In this document: positions 1 to 12,125 of the stretch, one piece after another
Numbering within the stretch: position 1 is the stretch's first letter
How the letters are laid out: every line of letters begins with the position of its first letter
Assembly (NCBI GenBank): GCA_028023455.1
Contig: JAQFVV010006335.1
Location: 3,024,412 to 3,088,411 of the forward strand
Reading direction: 5' to 3'
DNA length: 64,000 nt
Source: Epiperipatus broadwayi
Taxonomy: Eukaryota > Onychophora > Udeonychophora > Euonychophora > Peripatidae
Position numbers and translations under genes: made by a program
The notes under the pieces: model-generated
Database searches by the model: none
Told to the model about the DNA's origin: nothing
The model's input: the letters and a program-made list of their open reading frames with translations, nothing else

Positions 1-2607
1 AAATGAGCATTTGCATAAAAGAAAGAAGCAGAATGTTAACATTTATATACAATGCATTGGTCTGTGCATAAATTTTATTTTAATATATTGTGAACTTGAA
101 GTTTTAGTGAGTTTTAGCAGTGCTGAAAATTTTTTTTAATTTTATTTAATTCACAATAAAAAAAATAATAATAATACGGAAATTAAAATAAGAACCGCAG
201 TAGCTACGGTTATTAAGTAAAATAAAAGGAAAAATGTTATTTATTATAAAATACAAATAAATTAAAGTTAATAAAGAAATGCATCAATACATTTTTATCT
301 AATTTATTTACATTAAACTTGAAATAAATATTGAAAGTGAGAATATAAATAAATAGAAAACTTGTATGTCGTTTTTGTTTTGGATTAATTAAATCTATGT
401 CTATAAAATAAATAAATTAATTCCATTAATTATATATAAATTTAAAAATTAAATTATAAACATTTTAGTTTTTAAAGTTTAATTTATTTTTATGAAATAA
501 GTTAATAAAAAAATAACTATTATAAAATTATTGATATCTTTAATAATGGAACTTCTCCATAATTTTTAATTTAAAAGTTATATAATAAAAAATAGTTATA
601 TATTCATATTAGTTTTTATATTATATCTCTAATCCATTTATTTCTTTAATAATAATATAAAATTAAATTCGTATTTTTAATCAATTATATTAGCAGACGA
701 TTAATGTTTTACATTTGATAAAACAATCAAAAACATATTAATAAAGAACTTTTGCATTTCTTATAACGTAATTTACCGTCAATTGCTAAGATTTCTGAAT
801 CGATTTTTAAAATCCTCCTCGCAATGTTTTTAAATAAAATTAATATTGTTTGAATTAAAAGTAATATCATTCTCTATATTTTTATCTTTGATGCCTCATT
901 AAAAAATAAGATCAAACTTTATATTTTAATTTCTCTGTGTGATTTAATTCATATTTTAATGTTTAATTTCAACGTATGTGGAGTGTTTTTAAGACAAAAT
1001 TATTAAATATTTAATGCTCATTTTTGTCATCAGAAAACATTTTTAAAATCTATTTTTTTAAATATAGGATTATATTATGTATAAGCAAGTAATTGTAAAA
1101 CTCATCAATATATTATTTATCTTGTTAAATGTGATGTTACTGAATCTATTATTAAATAATATTTTAATTTGCTGTCAGATAAGCATTATAATGAGCGCAA
1201 AGAGATTTCCAGTCTCAATTTATTTCAGTTTGAATTTATTGTTGCAAAGCCACGCCTTGATTGGATTAAACATGTTAAAGAAATGAGGGATACGACTTTC
1301 TAAAAAGAATTTTATGATTACAAGAGCATAGGAATTATAAAAAAAATCCAAACCCTATTTATAATATAAAGATTTCTTCAACGATACTGTAAAGATGTAT
1401 GATATTGCATGTTATCATGTTGAGAGGAGATAACAGAAAATAGACTACAATGAACAGCTACAATTATATAGGTGTTGAAGAAATTCATAAAGGAATTTTT
1501 TCTGCAGAAGAAGTTGTGACAGGATTATAATTTATCCAGTAAAGATTTCCATTTGGTTGAAAGTTTATGATAATAGTATTTTAGTATTAATTATATGTAA
1601 GTCTATTTGTACACAATAAATGTTTATATCTTTAAAAAGTTCAAGCTTTATTTAAATTTTATTAAGCTGTTAATAATAGCACACAGGCTAATATATTGTA
1701 CAATATTTCTAGTGGTATTATTCTCCTTTCTTCTACAGAACTTGCTGACATGACTAGTGGCAGTTCTAGCTTGTGAATTGAACTTAGATATTTAGATTCA
1801 TGAATACTAAATTTAAAGTGACACTTTAATTACCCAAGTTATTTTGTTAATGACAACATTATTAGAATTTTATATATTATCTATGAGGATCCTTCTTATT
1901 TTTTAACTTTTTCCTAAGATAAAATTTACTAAATAGCTTCTAATCAATATGAATTATAATACTAGGATGATTTATGACATTATTTGCCATTGTTATGTGA
2001 GCAGCTTTTTTGAATTTGTTTTTGTACTACTTTCTTTTTGTCCAATATATTTGTCTTTTTTCAATTGAATGTAAATTCAATGGCATGTATATAACTGATA
2101 CTTTAGCAACATCTGGGTTTTCTTCTAGTCATCACTTAGTGCACTTTTAATTGCCCTCCAAAGTGTTTACTGATTTCCCAATATACATCCTTCCACACTT
2201 ACATGATATTTTGTTGATGCAATTTTTTTTAGCATTTTATAATTAGGTTTTAAAGAGGTTATGGTTCTTCATAATAGTTAATGTCTTGGAAAGTTGTTCT
2301 CATGTTATATTGATTACAACTTTTTTACTGTGACTATGTTATATTTCTTTTTGTTGTCTATTTTTTTTAATGATAGCTGATGGATAACAATTATATAAGC
2401 TGATATCATTGGAGGTAAAGAAATTCATATTGTTTATATTTCTGGCAAGCTAATATTCTCCAAGAATTATATATGAATTTAATCCTGAAGAGATTTCTAT
2501 TATTTCATCTTAATTTGTTGATAATTTTAATAGTTTGTTTTAAAAGGTATTAAAAGTCAACAGAATAAATTTACATCTTTTGAATTTGAAAAAAACGTTG
2601 GTGTATT
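1..2607. other. AT-rich non-coding DNA
   Basis: No gene or repeat family recognised. The sequence is strongly A+T rich with many short poly-A and poly-T runs. The one open frame here (1077-1286, 69 codons) has low-complexity Leu/Ile/Asn composition expected from AT-rich DNA. A patch at about 1200-1550 is slightly richer in G+C and could be an old transposon remnant, but I could not match it to a family. Confidence 0.6.
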
Positions 2608-2640
2608 TTGCTAGTAATAATTTTTACTAATGACAATATA

Positions 2641-2834
<194 letters not shown>

Positions 2835-2853
2835 CTATTGTGTTTGCTGTTAA

Positions 2854-3790
2854 AATAGTTTAAAAATTTAAATACTAATAGTCACAGTTACTTAAGTAGA
2901 TTTTGAAATAAATGATGAAATTCTTTTTAACAAAAACAACTTACCTAATCTTTTTTTTGCTTAATAACACTTTCTTTTTTAAATAATTGAACTTAAGCTT
3001 CGTGGTTATTTATAAAATTTACTTTGAAGGCATGGAAAATAAAGTCAAAATATATAGTGATGGAAGTGATACCTTGAAATATATGTAAAATGAAACTAAT
3101 TTTTGGATTAAAATCATTTTATAGAAATATTGTAAGAATATGTCTGTATATAGATTTTTTTAGAAAAATAATTACTTAAACATAACAGTTTAAAAAATTA
3201 AGGTTAATATAAAGAATAGTCGACATGCAAATATTTTGTTTAATATTTTCTTTGTATTTCCCTCATCTCAATTATATTATATTTCAACCATCCATCAGCA
3301 TGGTAACTTAATCCACTCTCTCTCTCTCTCTCACTGATGGTTAGTTGTGATGTGATAAAGTTGGGTTGAGGAATGTACTAATAAAAAATGGTGTTGAAAG
3401 TCCTTAAAGTTATGATTCAATATTTTAAAAATATTAAAGAAAAGTTTAATCCCCAACTTAATCAGAAAAATATTCAATCTCAGAACAATTCTGTACACAT
3501 TATTATTGAAATGTGTGTATTCTTTTCATATCAAAAATGTAACTGAATGGAATGCTATGAAGCTTTTGCTTTTAACAAAACTGTAGTTCAACTTTATTTT
3601 TCTATATTTTATTTAGAAGCAAAATAAAATAAAATAAACTAGTCTAATGAATAAAGCTGAGTGAATTCAAATTGAAATTTAAAAATTTGCTACCATCTCT
3701 GTAAAAACATTTAGTGTTTCTGTTTTCACTTAAACCATAGAAAAAAATAGAAATCAAAGAGTATTGTGCATCTTTTTTTTTTCATATGTC
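2854..3790. other. AT-rich non-coding DNA with short CT tract
   Basis: No gene seen. A short (CT)n run lies at about 3316-3333 and a decayed AAAAT run at about 3620-3640. Confidence 0.6.
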
Positions 3791-3870
3791 TTAGCCAGGA
3801 TACGAACCCACAACAACTGTCTGCAACCAACTGCATGTATGCAAGGCAGCTGTGCTGACCTCTCGGCTAA
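3791..3870 (-). repeat. tRNA-derived SINE-like unit
   Basis: On the minus strand the unit starts TTAGCC and ends GGCTAA, which pair as a six-base acceptor-like stem. Just inside the 5' end is an A-box-like TAGCCGAGAGGTC, and near the 3' end a B-box GGTTCGTATCC, close to the consensus GGTTCGANTCC. The 80-nt length and the GCCGAGAGGT/GTGGGTTCG pattern resemble Leu- or Ser-type tRNAs. No convincing anticodon arm can be drawn, so I read it as the tRNA-related head of a SINE or a tRNA relic rather than a working tRNA gene. RNA polymerase III promoter function is inferred from the boxes only. Confidence 0.55.
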
Positions 3871-3879
3871 CAACACTTG

Positions 3880-6415
3880 ACTAATTTTAAATTGTTATTA
3901 AAATCCATCCATATTAAAAAAAGTTGTGTTAAGATTATAATGTGACAACTTTTGAGATGATAAACAACAACTCAAACAATTAAAGTTTGTAAAAAATAAC
4001 GTCATTTATATGAAGCTTAGTCCAGTCTTAAAAGAGTAGATAAATAAGCAAAAAAATGAACGTAATGAAACAATGCAGGATTTACAATATATAATAATTA
4101 GATGATTTATTACTTACTACAGTGATTTTGATTTTTATTTAATTAAAAAAATTGCAAGCCTAAAACTATACATGTTAGATTATTAAGTAAACATAGTGCA
4201 TAAATGTACTCTATATTAACAACTAGATATTAATTTCATCAACCTAACAACTCAAAAATCTATAAACAAAATCCAATTTTTAATTACATTGTTAATATCA
4301 GCTGAAAAAAGAAATATTTTTAATAACTTCTAAAATATTTATGTTTTGGAGGAGTTCAATTTCATTTTTAATTATTTTTGTATTATTTATTATATGGTAA
4401 TGATGAAGCTTTTTGCTATGATGAATTAACTTTGATAACTTGGACTGCTAGGGTATTTGCTGTATTTGAAATCAATTATATTTTATGAAAGATTTACTTA
4501 TATTCTTTTTGCTTGATTAGGTATATATTTCATATATTTCAAATGACATTTTTTTTTTCTTAATTATAATAACTTTGATTATATCTTCAATATTTCTGTA
4601 CTTTTTTTTTCCTGCCCTCACTTGTATATTGACTTTCAAAGCACTGTTATATAAAAAAACTGACATTTTTATTCAAACAATTATAGTATGGACACACATA
4701 TGTTTTGCACAATAGCTTAATGATCCCATCTGTCACACCTAATGCATATTATTAGCTACTACAAATTACCATTAATATATCATTTACAGTTAAATATTTT
4801 CATTATCTAAACTAAAAGGTGAGATACAATATATTTTCTTAATTATAAACCATGATAAATCAAGACTTAAAGGAAACAGTTTCCAAAAAACTACTTTCGT
4901 CAGTAATATCAAATCTTAACGTCAATAAAATTTCGGAGTAAAATATTATCTATGTTTATGTGAAAATGGATTTTAAATTTTTGCTTAAAACTAGAAATAT
5001 AAAAAGATACTCGACGTATTCTTTTAGATATTGTGCTTTATACATAATTATTTAGAATTAGTCTGTTCTAAAGTTCAATGACACATTATTTTTTAAAAGA
5101 ACTGTTCTTTTTTTTTCTTTTTTTATTATTCTTACCCCATCAGACATATATATAATTCCATGAAAAGAGTTAGTAGGAAGAGACGCATCAAAGTGAATTG
5201 GTTTTGTTTTATTTTTTAAAATTATTCTAGTGACTAGGAAAATATATAATACATATTTATAATAGCCTAGAAAGAAAATCTCTTTGCTGATTGGATTTCT
5301 TTTAATTATATATATTTTTGGCATATTAAATGATTTAATTACAACGTACTAAAAATATATTTTTTAATAAATACAGAATGTTTATTATTACTAATAAATT
5401 TTGAATGTTAATAAATCTGACAAAATAAAATTTTCACACATTATTTTGACAATTTTCTGTAAGTATTTCTAACTTTAGCTCTACATTTTAAACACTTATA
5501 AATACATGTTTATTTTATATATACAACAAACTTTTCAACATATATTTTAAGTATATACTACATAAAATTTATTTGCCAATTGATATTTTTTTATAAGTAC
5601 ATTTTTTTTTTAATCTTTCAACACTTATTGTTAATCTTATCTTTACAAATTATGTATTGCGTTCTCTAAATTCATATTTCAAAAGTCTCTACTCTTTTTT
5701 TTTTCAATTTTTATAATCATTTAAGACTTTGCATTATATAAAGCTACAATCTGTATAAAATATTTAATAATTCTTAAATCTACTTTAATGGATTACAAAA
5801 TAACCTTTCACACATCTTAAAAGATTACATAGCATTTTAAATTGTAATTCTAATATTTTTGTTATTACATCATCGTTAAATAATCAATCATCTATCTACT
5901 TATTTAGAAATGATACTTCCACCACATTCACCCATTTCAACCTATAAAGTTATTTTAAACATAGATGCATTTTTTCATTCCCGATTATCTCTAAATGTTA
6001 TTAATTCTAGTTTACATTTTGCTAAGCTTATTATATAATGGAATTTGAATTCGAATCAAATAAAAGGACAATGTGTATTTAAGTATGGATTTTCACAAGT
6101 GGGTAACATCCATGTATTGAAAGAAATTATATAGTGGGCTAATATATTCGAATTGCCATTATTATTTAGATTTATATATTATAAAAAAATCATTAGATTT
6201 TATAAGAATTTTCACAGAAATGAAGCTTGGAATCATTAGGATATAGATATAAAATATTAGCATATTCTAAAGAATATATATCAAATGCAACAACAGTTAT
6301 TATATTTCATTCCACCTTAAGAAATTTAAGATTGATAAGGATGTGCAACAAGAAGATTCCAAAACATTTTATATGTGTTTTTATAACAAGTATGTTGCTG
6401 ATTAAAATGGAAAGT
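3880..6415. other. AT-rich non-coding DNA
   Basis: Nothing recognised. Open frames such as 5058-5324 (minus) have no family signature and low-complexity composition. Confidence 0.55.
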
Positions 6416-6419
6416 TATG

Positions 6420-7080
6420 GGAGTAATAAATAGATTTTTTTATATAAATAATGCATCAGAATTTCTGGAGATATTGCAAGAGTTGTACAATGAAAGTATA
6501 AAGTAGGATTAAAGATAAAAGTTCAAAAATCTAAAGAAATGTTCAATCAATTTTCTCTGGAAAAAAAAAAGATTGATAATCATAAATTAAAATAAGTTAA
6601 CATACTTTTGTCAAATTATTAACACAGATAAAAATATAATAGATAAAACACTCATAGAATTAAACCTGAAAGGTCTTATATTCTAAATATTTTAATATAA
6701 AATCTATGTGTTTAAAAAAATGTTTCTTAATAGATATATTTTCCCAATCCTACATATGACGCTCTCATTGGACATGTAATATAAAAACAATTCAGAAACT
6801 TGATACTGTTCAAAGAAGTATAAAAAATATATGCTAAGAATAGCAAAAATGAACTAATAATAAATATATGAGAGAGAGAATAAACAGACGTCATTGCTAT
6901 TATAGAAAGGAAGCTTGACATATCATATTATTAGAAGAGATGACAATAAATGAACTATTGGATATTCAATTGTATTGCAAAAAAATGTAAAATATATAGA
7001 AAGAGTCTATATGAAAGAATAAGTTAGTTTACTAGTATGATATGGAAAATTGTGACTATGGATTGGAAAAAGTGTATTAA
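6420..7080 (+). pseudogene. RTE-type LINE reverse transcriptase, 3' end relic
   Basis: Translating all three plus frames together recovers, in order, the C-terminal part of an RTE-type reverse transcriptase. After about 6450 comes SEFLEILQELYNES, then after a frameshift VGLKIKVQKSKEMFNQ, the stretch that follows the catalytic YADD box. Next is TYFCQIINTDKN (about 6601-6640), then KLDTVQRS with MLRIAKMN (about 6795-6850), and finally IRRDDNK followed by a stop where Trp is expected (about 6925-6960). Several frameshifts and stops interrupt it. The pieces and their order match the ends of the nested copies at 11.4-11.7 kb and 55.04-55.2 kb. The element is dead, and its 5' limit is uncertain. 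Confidence 0.7.
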
Positions 7081-7099
7081 ATTTGAATAAAACTTTTAA

Positions 7100-7736
7100 T
7101 ATATAGTGAACAGATAATGTTTAAAAATAATGGTAATTTCAACGTTTTGCAATCACTTATATGTCATCAGCAAATTAAGAATAAAGTTTTCTTAATATAT
7201 ATACTTAGTTTAAATCCACCTTCTGAAACATATATTTGCATTTCAATGTTTGTAATGTTAACTTTCTGGTGTGCTTGTCTACCAGTAATCTCACTTTTAG
7301 TAAAAGTTTGTGTTTGTAATATTTATGATAAATTCCCATTTCAATGTACTTTTAGTACTATAAACTTTAACATAATTTTGCTTCAAGTACATCTAACTTT
7401 AATTTGTTTTTACACTCCTACATTTAATCTGTAGCATATTTTTGTTCTAAAGTTATGTAATAATAATAATAAAATACTAAATCTTTTATTGTTATAATAT
7501 AATCACTTGACTAAATATATAAATTCATTACTTTAAATAACCTTTGCCATTGTAACACTAAGTTTATCAACATTTTAAAAACGGTTTGCTATTGTTGTTG
7601 TTGTTTTTTTTATCTTTATTATTAATAATTAAATATTAAAACAAAATCTTTAACAGCTAAAGTTTTTCTTTGGCATAATTACTCATTTTTAAATTAGTAA
7701 ATTATAGTACTAAGTTCCAATATATTGCTCAGAAGC
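7100..7736. other. AT-rich non-coding DNA
   Basis: The open frame 7117-7434 is 105 codons but Leu/Ile/Cys/Phe-rich with no recognisable motif. I treat it as chance. A short (TTG)n run lies near 7590-7605. Confidence 0.5.
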
Positions 7737-8349
7737 CAGGATTCAGCAACCTGTGGCAGCCGCATGTAGCTTCTCTTAATGCATAATTGTGGCTGTTTTT
7801 AAGTTAATAATATAATATACCCATAACAAAATAAAATTTTAAATTTAAGTAAAAGAAAAGGATAACTCATAAACTTCACTAATATTTTTATAGATCTTTT
7901 AATTTCGTTAATCACTACACTATCAGAGTAAGAACAAAACTTAATAATAATAATTAAAAATATCATTTTGAGAAAAACATGCCAAACTAACCTAACAAAG
8001 ACAGAATATAGTGCTTTAGTGGATGGCACCTAAGGGGTGGTATCATATTGTTGTAATATTTTGTGAGCATCTTTGGGCAGTTTCATCCATGCCCTCATGG
8101 TTTTGTCTGAAAATATAACTTGTGGAGTCATCTTGCAACTGCAAGGCAAATTTAAAATCAGAGACATGAACGATCAAGAGTACTCCAATGCAGTTTCTCA
8201 GTTCAGATTTAATTTTATAATCAGAACATGATCTATCATCTTGGCCTATGGTAGTTTTATACTGTTTTCATTTATTCATGTTTAGTTCATTAAATATTAC
8301 AGTGAGCAAAAAAAATGTTGAATAAAAGCTTCTAATATTGAGGATAATA

Positions 8350-10158
8350 TTTAATATAGCTGAGAAAAAGAAAAAAGTAGAACACAAAAATCAAAAATTT
8401 AGAAGAGAATGGATTGAATTCTATACAGTTGTTGCAAATTTAACCAGATTCCCAATGTGATTAATATGTCAAGAAAAGTGTTTAAATAACAAAAAATCAA
8501 ATGCATAAAGGCATTTTTAAATAAACATGAAGCATTTGCAAACACTTATTGAGAGGGAGAAGATAAGAAGAAAGGCAGTAGAAAAACTTCAATGTAAAAT
8601 GAACTAAGGTACATTTTCATAATGGATAAAATCAAATAATAATACAACTACTGTTAATTTTATTGCCACTCTAGAAATAATGAAACAGGTAAACACATTT
8701 ATGGATGGTGATTTTGTGAAAGATTGTTTTATTAAAATGTTGGAATATCTTTTTTGTGATTTTAAAAATAAAACAGAAATATTTGCTAAAATAAAAGACC
8801 TGTCATTGCCCATTAAGGCTGTAAGATACAGGACTGTTCATATGGCAGAAAATATAACTAGTCAACAGGTTATGGATTTAAATTCAACACCAAGATTTTC
8901 TACTGCCTGTGATGAATCTTGTGATGTGAATGCTATTGTACAGGTCATACTTATTTATAGATATGATTAACTTTGATGAACCTAAGAAAGTTACTTGATA
9001 TACTGTCACTTATAAGACAAACTCGAGGTGAGGATATACAATATGCTGTTACCAATTATTTGAAAAATAAAAATATGGATATTAATAATGTGATGTCATT
9101 TGCAACCAATGGAATTACCAAATATTAAAGGTGAAAAGAATGTTTTCATTTCTATGTTTAAAAAAACAAATTTTGCAAGATGTTTTTCCCTGCATAAACC
9201 ATCAAGAGGCAGTTTGTTCACAAACCTTTAATGAAGAAACTTGGTTATACAAATTGTGAACAAAAATAATGGCAAGATCAGTATATAATCAACAATTTTG
9301 TTAACATCTTAATGAAATTAATAGCCAAATTATGATCTTTTTACCCAATAAAGTAAGGTGGCTTTCCAGAGGAACAGCGTTAATGTGATTTGCTGCTTGC
9401 ATTGAAAAAATAAAAATATTTTTAAACCAAAAAGATCTTGAGTATTTGAGCTCAATAATCACCATTGGTTATATAAATTTCATTTTATGATGGACATGAC
9501 CTCACATTTAAATACAATAAACAAGAAACTGTAAGAAAAGGGAAATACAGCTATTTTGATTTAGAAAAAGTATTTGCTTTTGAACAAAAATTATGTTTGT
9601 TTTTCTCAGACTTAGAGAAATAGCAACAGGATTATATTTCAATAGATTTAATTATCACACTTTATGCAAATAGTTGTAAATTTAAAATCGGAATTTGGAT
9701 GAGATCATTCGAAATTATTTCTACCGATTGAATTTTTAACCTTTTAGTGATGTTGATCAATCAGTTTTTCAACTAGAACTAACAGATTGAAAAATTAAGA
9801 AATTTGGTGTTCAAAATTTATAAATCTTAAAAGTAAATTAGAAATTTAGAGAGACAGAAATATATTTTTACTTCACAACTCAAATGGTCCGAGATAGAAA
9901 ATTTTAAAAGGCAATATTAATTTGTTTTTGATATTTAGAACAGTTTTCCTAATGCTTATATTCACTTAAAAACGTATGCATTTGTTCATCTGTTGATTTT
10001 CAAATGATATATTTTTGTGAACAGACATTTCAAACTTGAATTTTGTTAAAAATAAACTAAGAAGTCAGGTGAACAGAGTGACTCTGCCTTCTTGTTTGAA
10101 AATGAAGGTAACGTCATATATATCGAATTTTGACAAACTTTCTCAACAAATTTAACAA
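8350..10158 (+). pseudogene. hAT transposase relic with BED zinc finger
   Basis: Domain order is as expected for the GTF2IRD2/FAM200/ZBED5-like hAT group. The BED finger (about 8395-8550) shows LICQEKCL and a RHF...KHEAF histidine region; the first Cys codon is now TGA. The open segment 8680-8970 carries FMDGDFVKDCF and ACDESCD, the latter holding the first catalytic Asp. Downstream come TRGEDIQYAV, SFATNGI (second catalytic Asp position is Asn), NHQEAVCSQ, RWLSRGTAL-like residues near 9360, CEQTFQT near 10020, and after a frameshift LNFVKNKLRSQVNR to a stop near 10158, which is the C-terminal dimerisation region. Several stops and frameshifts mean no functional enzyme. Identification rests on motif order, not a database search. 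Confidence 0.78.
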
Positions 10159-10640
10159 CAAAAATCTCATTAGAAACTATATATTATTTTTATTTTTTAT
10201 GAAGCATGTATTTTAATTTTATTATTCATGCAAGTTAAATATATTATAAATATATTTGAAATTCTAGAATACTATTTGATCAAAGAAAAATGTTAATTTG
10301 TAGGTAAGAATGTTTAAAATCACTTCTTTTTCACATTAATAATTATATTTTAAAATTATAATTATGATTATTGTAACAATGATAATAAATAATTTAATTG
10401 CAGTGTTTTCCTACAGCACCTTTAAGCAAAGCACAAACAGTCATTTTAACAACAGCAACAATATATATATATATTAATTCTAATATTTTCACGGATAAAA
10501 GATGTCATATTATTATTACTATTTGAAATTAACTTACGAGAGAGTGCAAGTCTCTCAGCGCTTGTGATTATTAATAGCCAATCAGAACGTATATTATTAC
10601 TATTTGTGGAATATTCTGTGTAGTGAAAAAGCTAAATGCT

Positions 10641-10674
10641 GACGTTTCAGTGCAATATCAAGTACCTTCCTCAG
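10641..10674 (-). ncRNA. hammerhead-ribozyme-like motif (left arm)
   Basis: Minus-strand CTGAGGA, then a hairpin-forming segment, then GAAACGTC. The expected hammerhead core is CUGANGA, helix II, GAAA, short helix III, cleavage triplet GUC. Helix II is weaker here (one mismatch) than in the right arm. Flanks AGCAT and GCTC permit partial helix I. Confidence 0.42.
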
Positions 10675-10760
10675 AGCGTCCTCTTATATGAGGAGAAAGA
10701 AAATGATAAAAACGGTTTTAAATCTCACGTGCATTCTTATGATTTGAGAAAAAGGATGCT

Positions 10761-10794
10761 CTGAGGAAGGTACTTAATATTGTACTGAAACGTC
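10761..10794 (+). ncRNA. hammerhead-ribozyme-like motif (right arm)
   Basis: Plus-strand CTGAGGA (core position 7 is G, a position known to tolerate change), helix II AG(g)TAC/GTACT with one bulged G, then GAAACGTC. The flanks ATGCT (upstream) and AGCAT (downstream of GTC) are perfectly complementary and would form a five-base-pair helix I. Helix III would be two base pairs with no loop, the minimal form reported for Penelope-like elements, which is thought to cleave mainly as a dimer. Activity is inferred. Confidence 0.55.
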
Positions 10795-11369
10795 AGCATT
10801 TAGCTTTTTCACTACATGGAATATCCCGCAAATAGTAATAATAATATGACATATATATGTGTGTGTGTGTTTTAAGCTCAAAACGTCTGTGATTGTACAT
10901 ATCTACATTACATAAATCAAATAGATTTGCCTCAACACACACTAATTGTTTCAGTCTGGATAACTTCTTAAATTCACTCTACACAACTAAAAGAGAGCGT
11001 TGCCTAAACCTATGTAAATTAAGCTCTTAAAACACCTATTAAGTACTTTGCAAAAAAATAACTGCACAGTAATTAACTGGGAAGTGTCTAGACTATTAGT
11101 GTTATAAAGGTACTGAAGTTATAAAAACTGCAAGGTAAGCTCGGAAATGGATTTTGAAAAAAGCTTAAATGTTTTATTCTGTATAAATGTCAGAAGAACT
11201 TTGTAGCAGAATATTCTCTCTTAAATAGAATATTCAAATTTATAGTATTTGTTATACAGTAATGTTAGCTTTAATTTGTCTGCTTGTTATTTATCAAGAA
11301 CATCAGTATGAAAATTGTGAATAAACGTTATTGTAAAATTACTCTAATGTCATCATCATCAACCATTAT

Positions 11370-11700
11370 CAATCCACTACAGGATGAAAGTCTCTCCAAG
11401 TTCAATCCATCATCTCTGATCTTTAGCTTCTCTTCTCCACATCATCCCTGCACACTGTCTTATTTCATCCATCTATCTCACATGTGGTCTTTTTCTGGGT
11501 CTTTTACAATTTCTTAAAATCCAGTTTAAGATTTCAATTGTCCATCTATTATTATTTCTTCTAGCAATATGTCCAGCCCAACTCCACTTCAATCTTTTAA
11601 TTTTTTCAATAAGGTCAATAAGACCTGTTTGTTCTCTTACCCGTTCATTGCATTTTTGATCTCTTTTTGTTATTCCCAACATGCATTTCTCCATACTTCT
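11370..11700 (-). pseudogene. RTE-type LINE 3' end, nested in the hAT element
   Basis: The minus-strand open frame 11694-11473 reads MEKCMLGITKRDQKCNERVR, followed by LKWSWAGHIARRNNNRW and RPRKRPHVR. This is the conserved C-terminal tail of RTE reverse transcriptases often annotated as 'craniofacial development protein 2-like'. A shifted frame continues MDEIRQCAGMMW, REAKDQR, WIELGETFIL and WIDNG with two stops at expected Trp/Gln codons, ending near 11375. The end carries a short ATGATGATG run typical of RTE simple-repeat tails. Only the 3' end is present, consistent with 5' truncation. Confidence 0.82.
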
Positions 11701-12125
11701 TTGAATGGTCTAAAGTCTCTGTATTGCTCTTCTATTAAGTGTCCAAGCTCAGATTTATAATAAAACTGGTAAAACACATTTGTTAAAAACCTTTTTTTTT
11801 TTCAAACACATAGGCATATTTCCTTTTAGTATCAAGTTATTTCTACCAAAAGCACTTCAACTAAGTTTAATTCTATGATTAATTTCATCCAGTATGTTTC
11901 CATCTATTTAAATAATCTGACTCTAATGTATTGTGTAAAAATAAAAAATAAAATAAAGTAAAATTTTTCATTGACTGGTCTTCAGAGACCCTCAGACATA
12001 GCAAGGCTGAATTTTCAAAATGCATATTTCATAATTCAAGTTGCTGACTTGCGGCTCCGTAAGTATTATTTTCATGAATACAATTCTAAAATGGTTCTTA
12101 ATGAAATAAAAGGTTGCCAACTCTA

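Larger units (their letters stand above)
10504..10851. repeat. inverted repeat of Penelope-like 3' tails
   Basis: Arms of about 95 bp (about 10590-10682 and 10754-10851) are near-identical when one is reverse complemented, separated by about 70 bp. Each arm contains a hammerhead-like motif ending in GAAACGTC, in opposite orientations, and an outer CCCGCAAATAG or its decayed partner. The right outer end (10829-10850) is an exact reverse complement of 10504-10525, so the left arm originally started at 10504 and was interrupted by a 66-bp insertion (10526-10591). That insertion is bounded by the 15-bp direct repeat TATTATTACTATTTG. The same outer ...GAAACGTC...CCCGCAAAA... pattern occurs in the palindrome at 19.5-19.8 kb. 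Confidence 0.75.
7737..12125 (+). mobile_element. hAT-type DNA transposon (BED-finger, GTF2IRD2/ZBED5-like group), decayed
   Basis: The left end reads CAGGATTCAGCAACC followed by a CCGCATG-containing stretch. The right end, read on the minus strand, begins TAGAGTTGGCAACC and further in carries GGAGCCGCAAG. These are related terminal inverted repeats of the CAGNGNTNNGCAACC type, common in this hAT group. Between them lies a plus-strand transposase relic (8350-10158). Flanking 8-mers tcagaagc and gcttaagc match at only 5 of 8 positions, so a decayed target duplication is possible but not shown. Nested inside are a Penelope-tail inverted repeat (10504-10851) and an RTE 3' end (11370-11700, minus). 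The transposase position between the ends supports one 4.4-kb element. Confidence 0.62.

Noticed and set aside
3791-3870. Functional tRNA gene
   Set aside because: Acceptor-like stem and boxes are present, but no proper anticodon stem-loop can be drawn; SINE or relic fits better.
7117-7434. 105-codon plus frame
   Set aside because: Low-complexity hydrophobic composition, no motif, no conserved neighbour; length is unremarkable in stop-poor local sequence.
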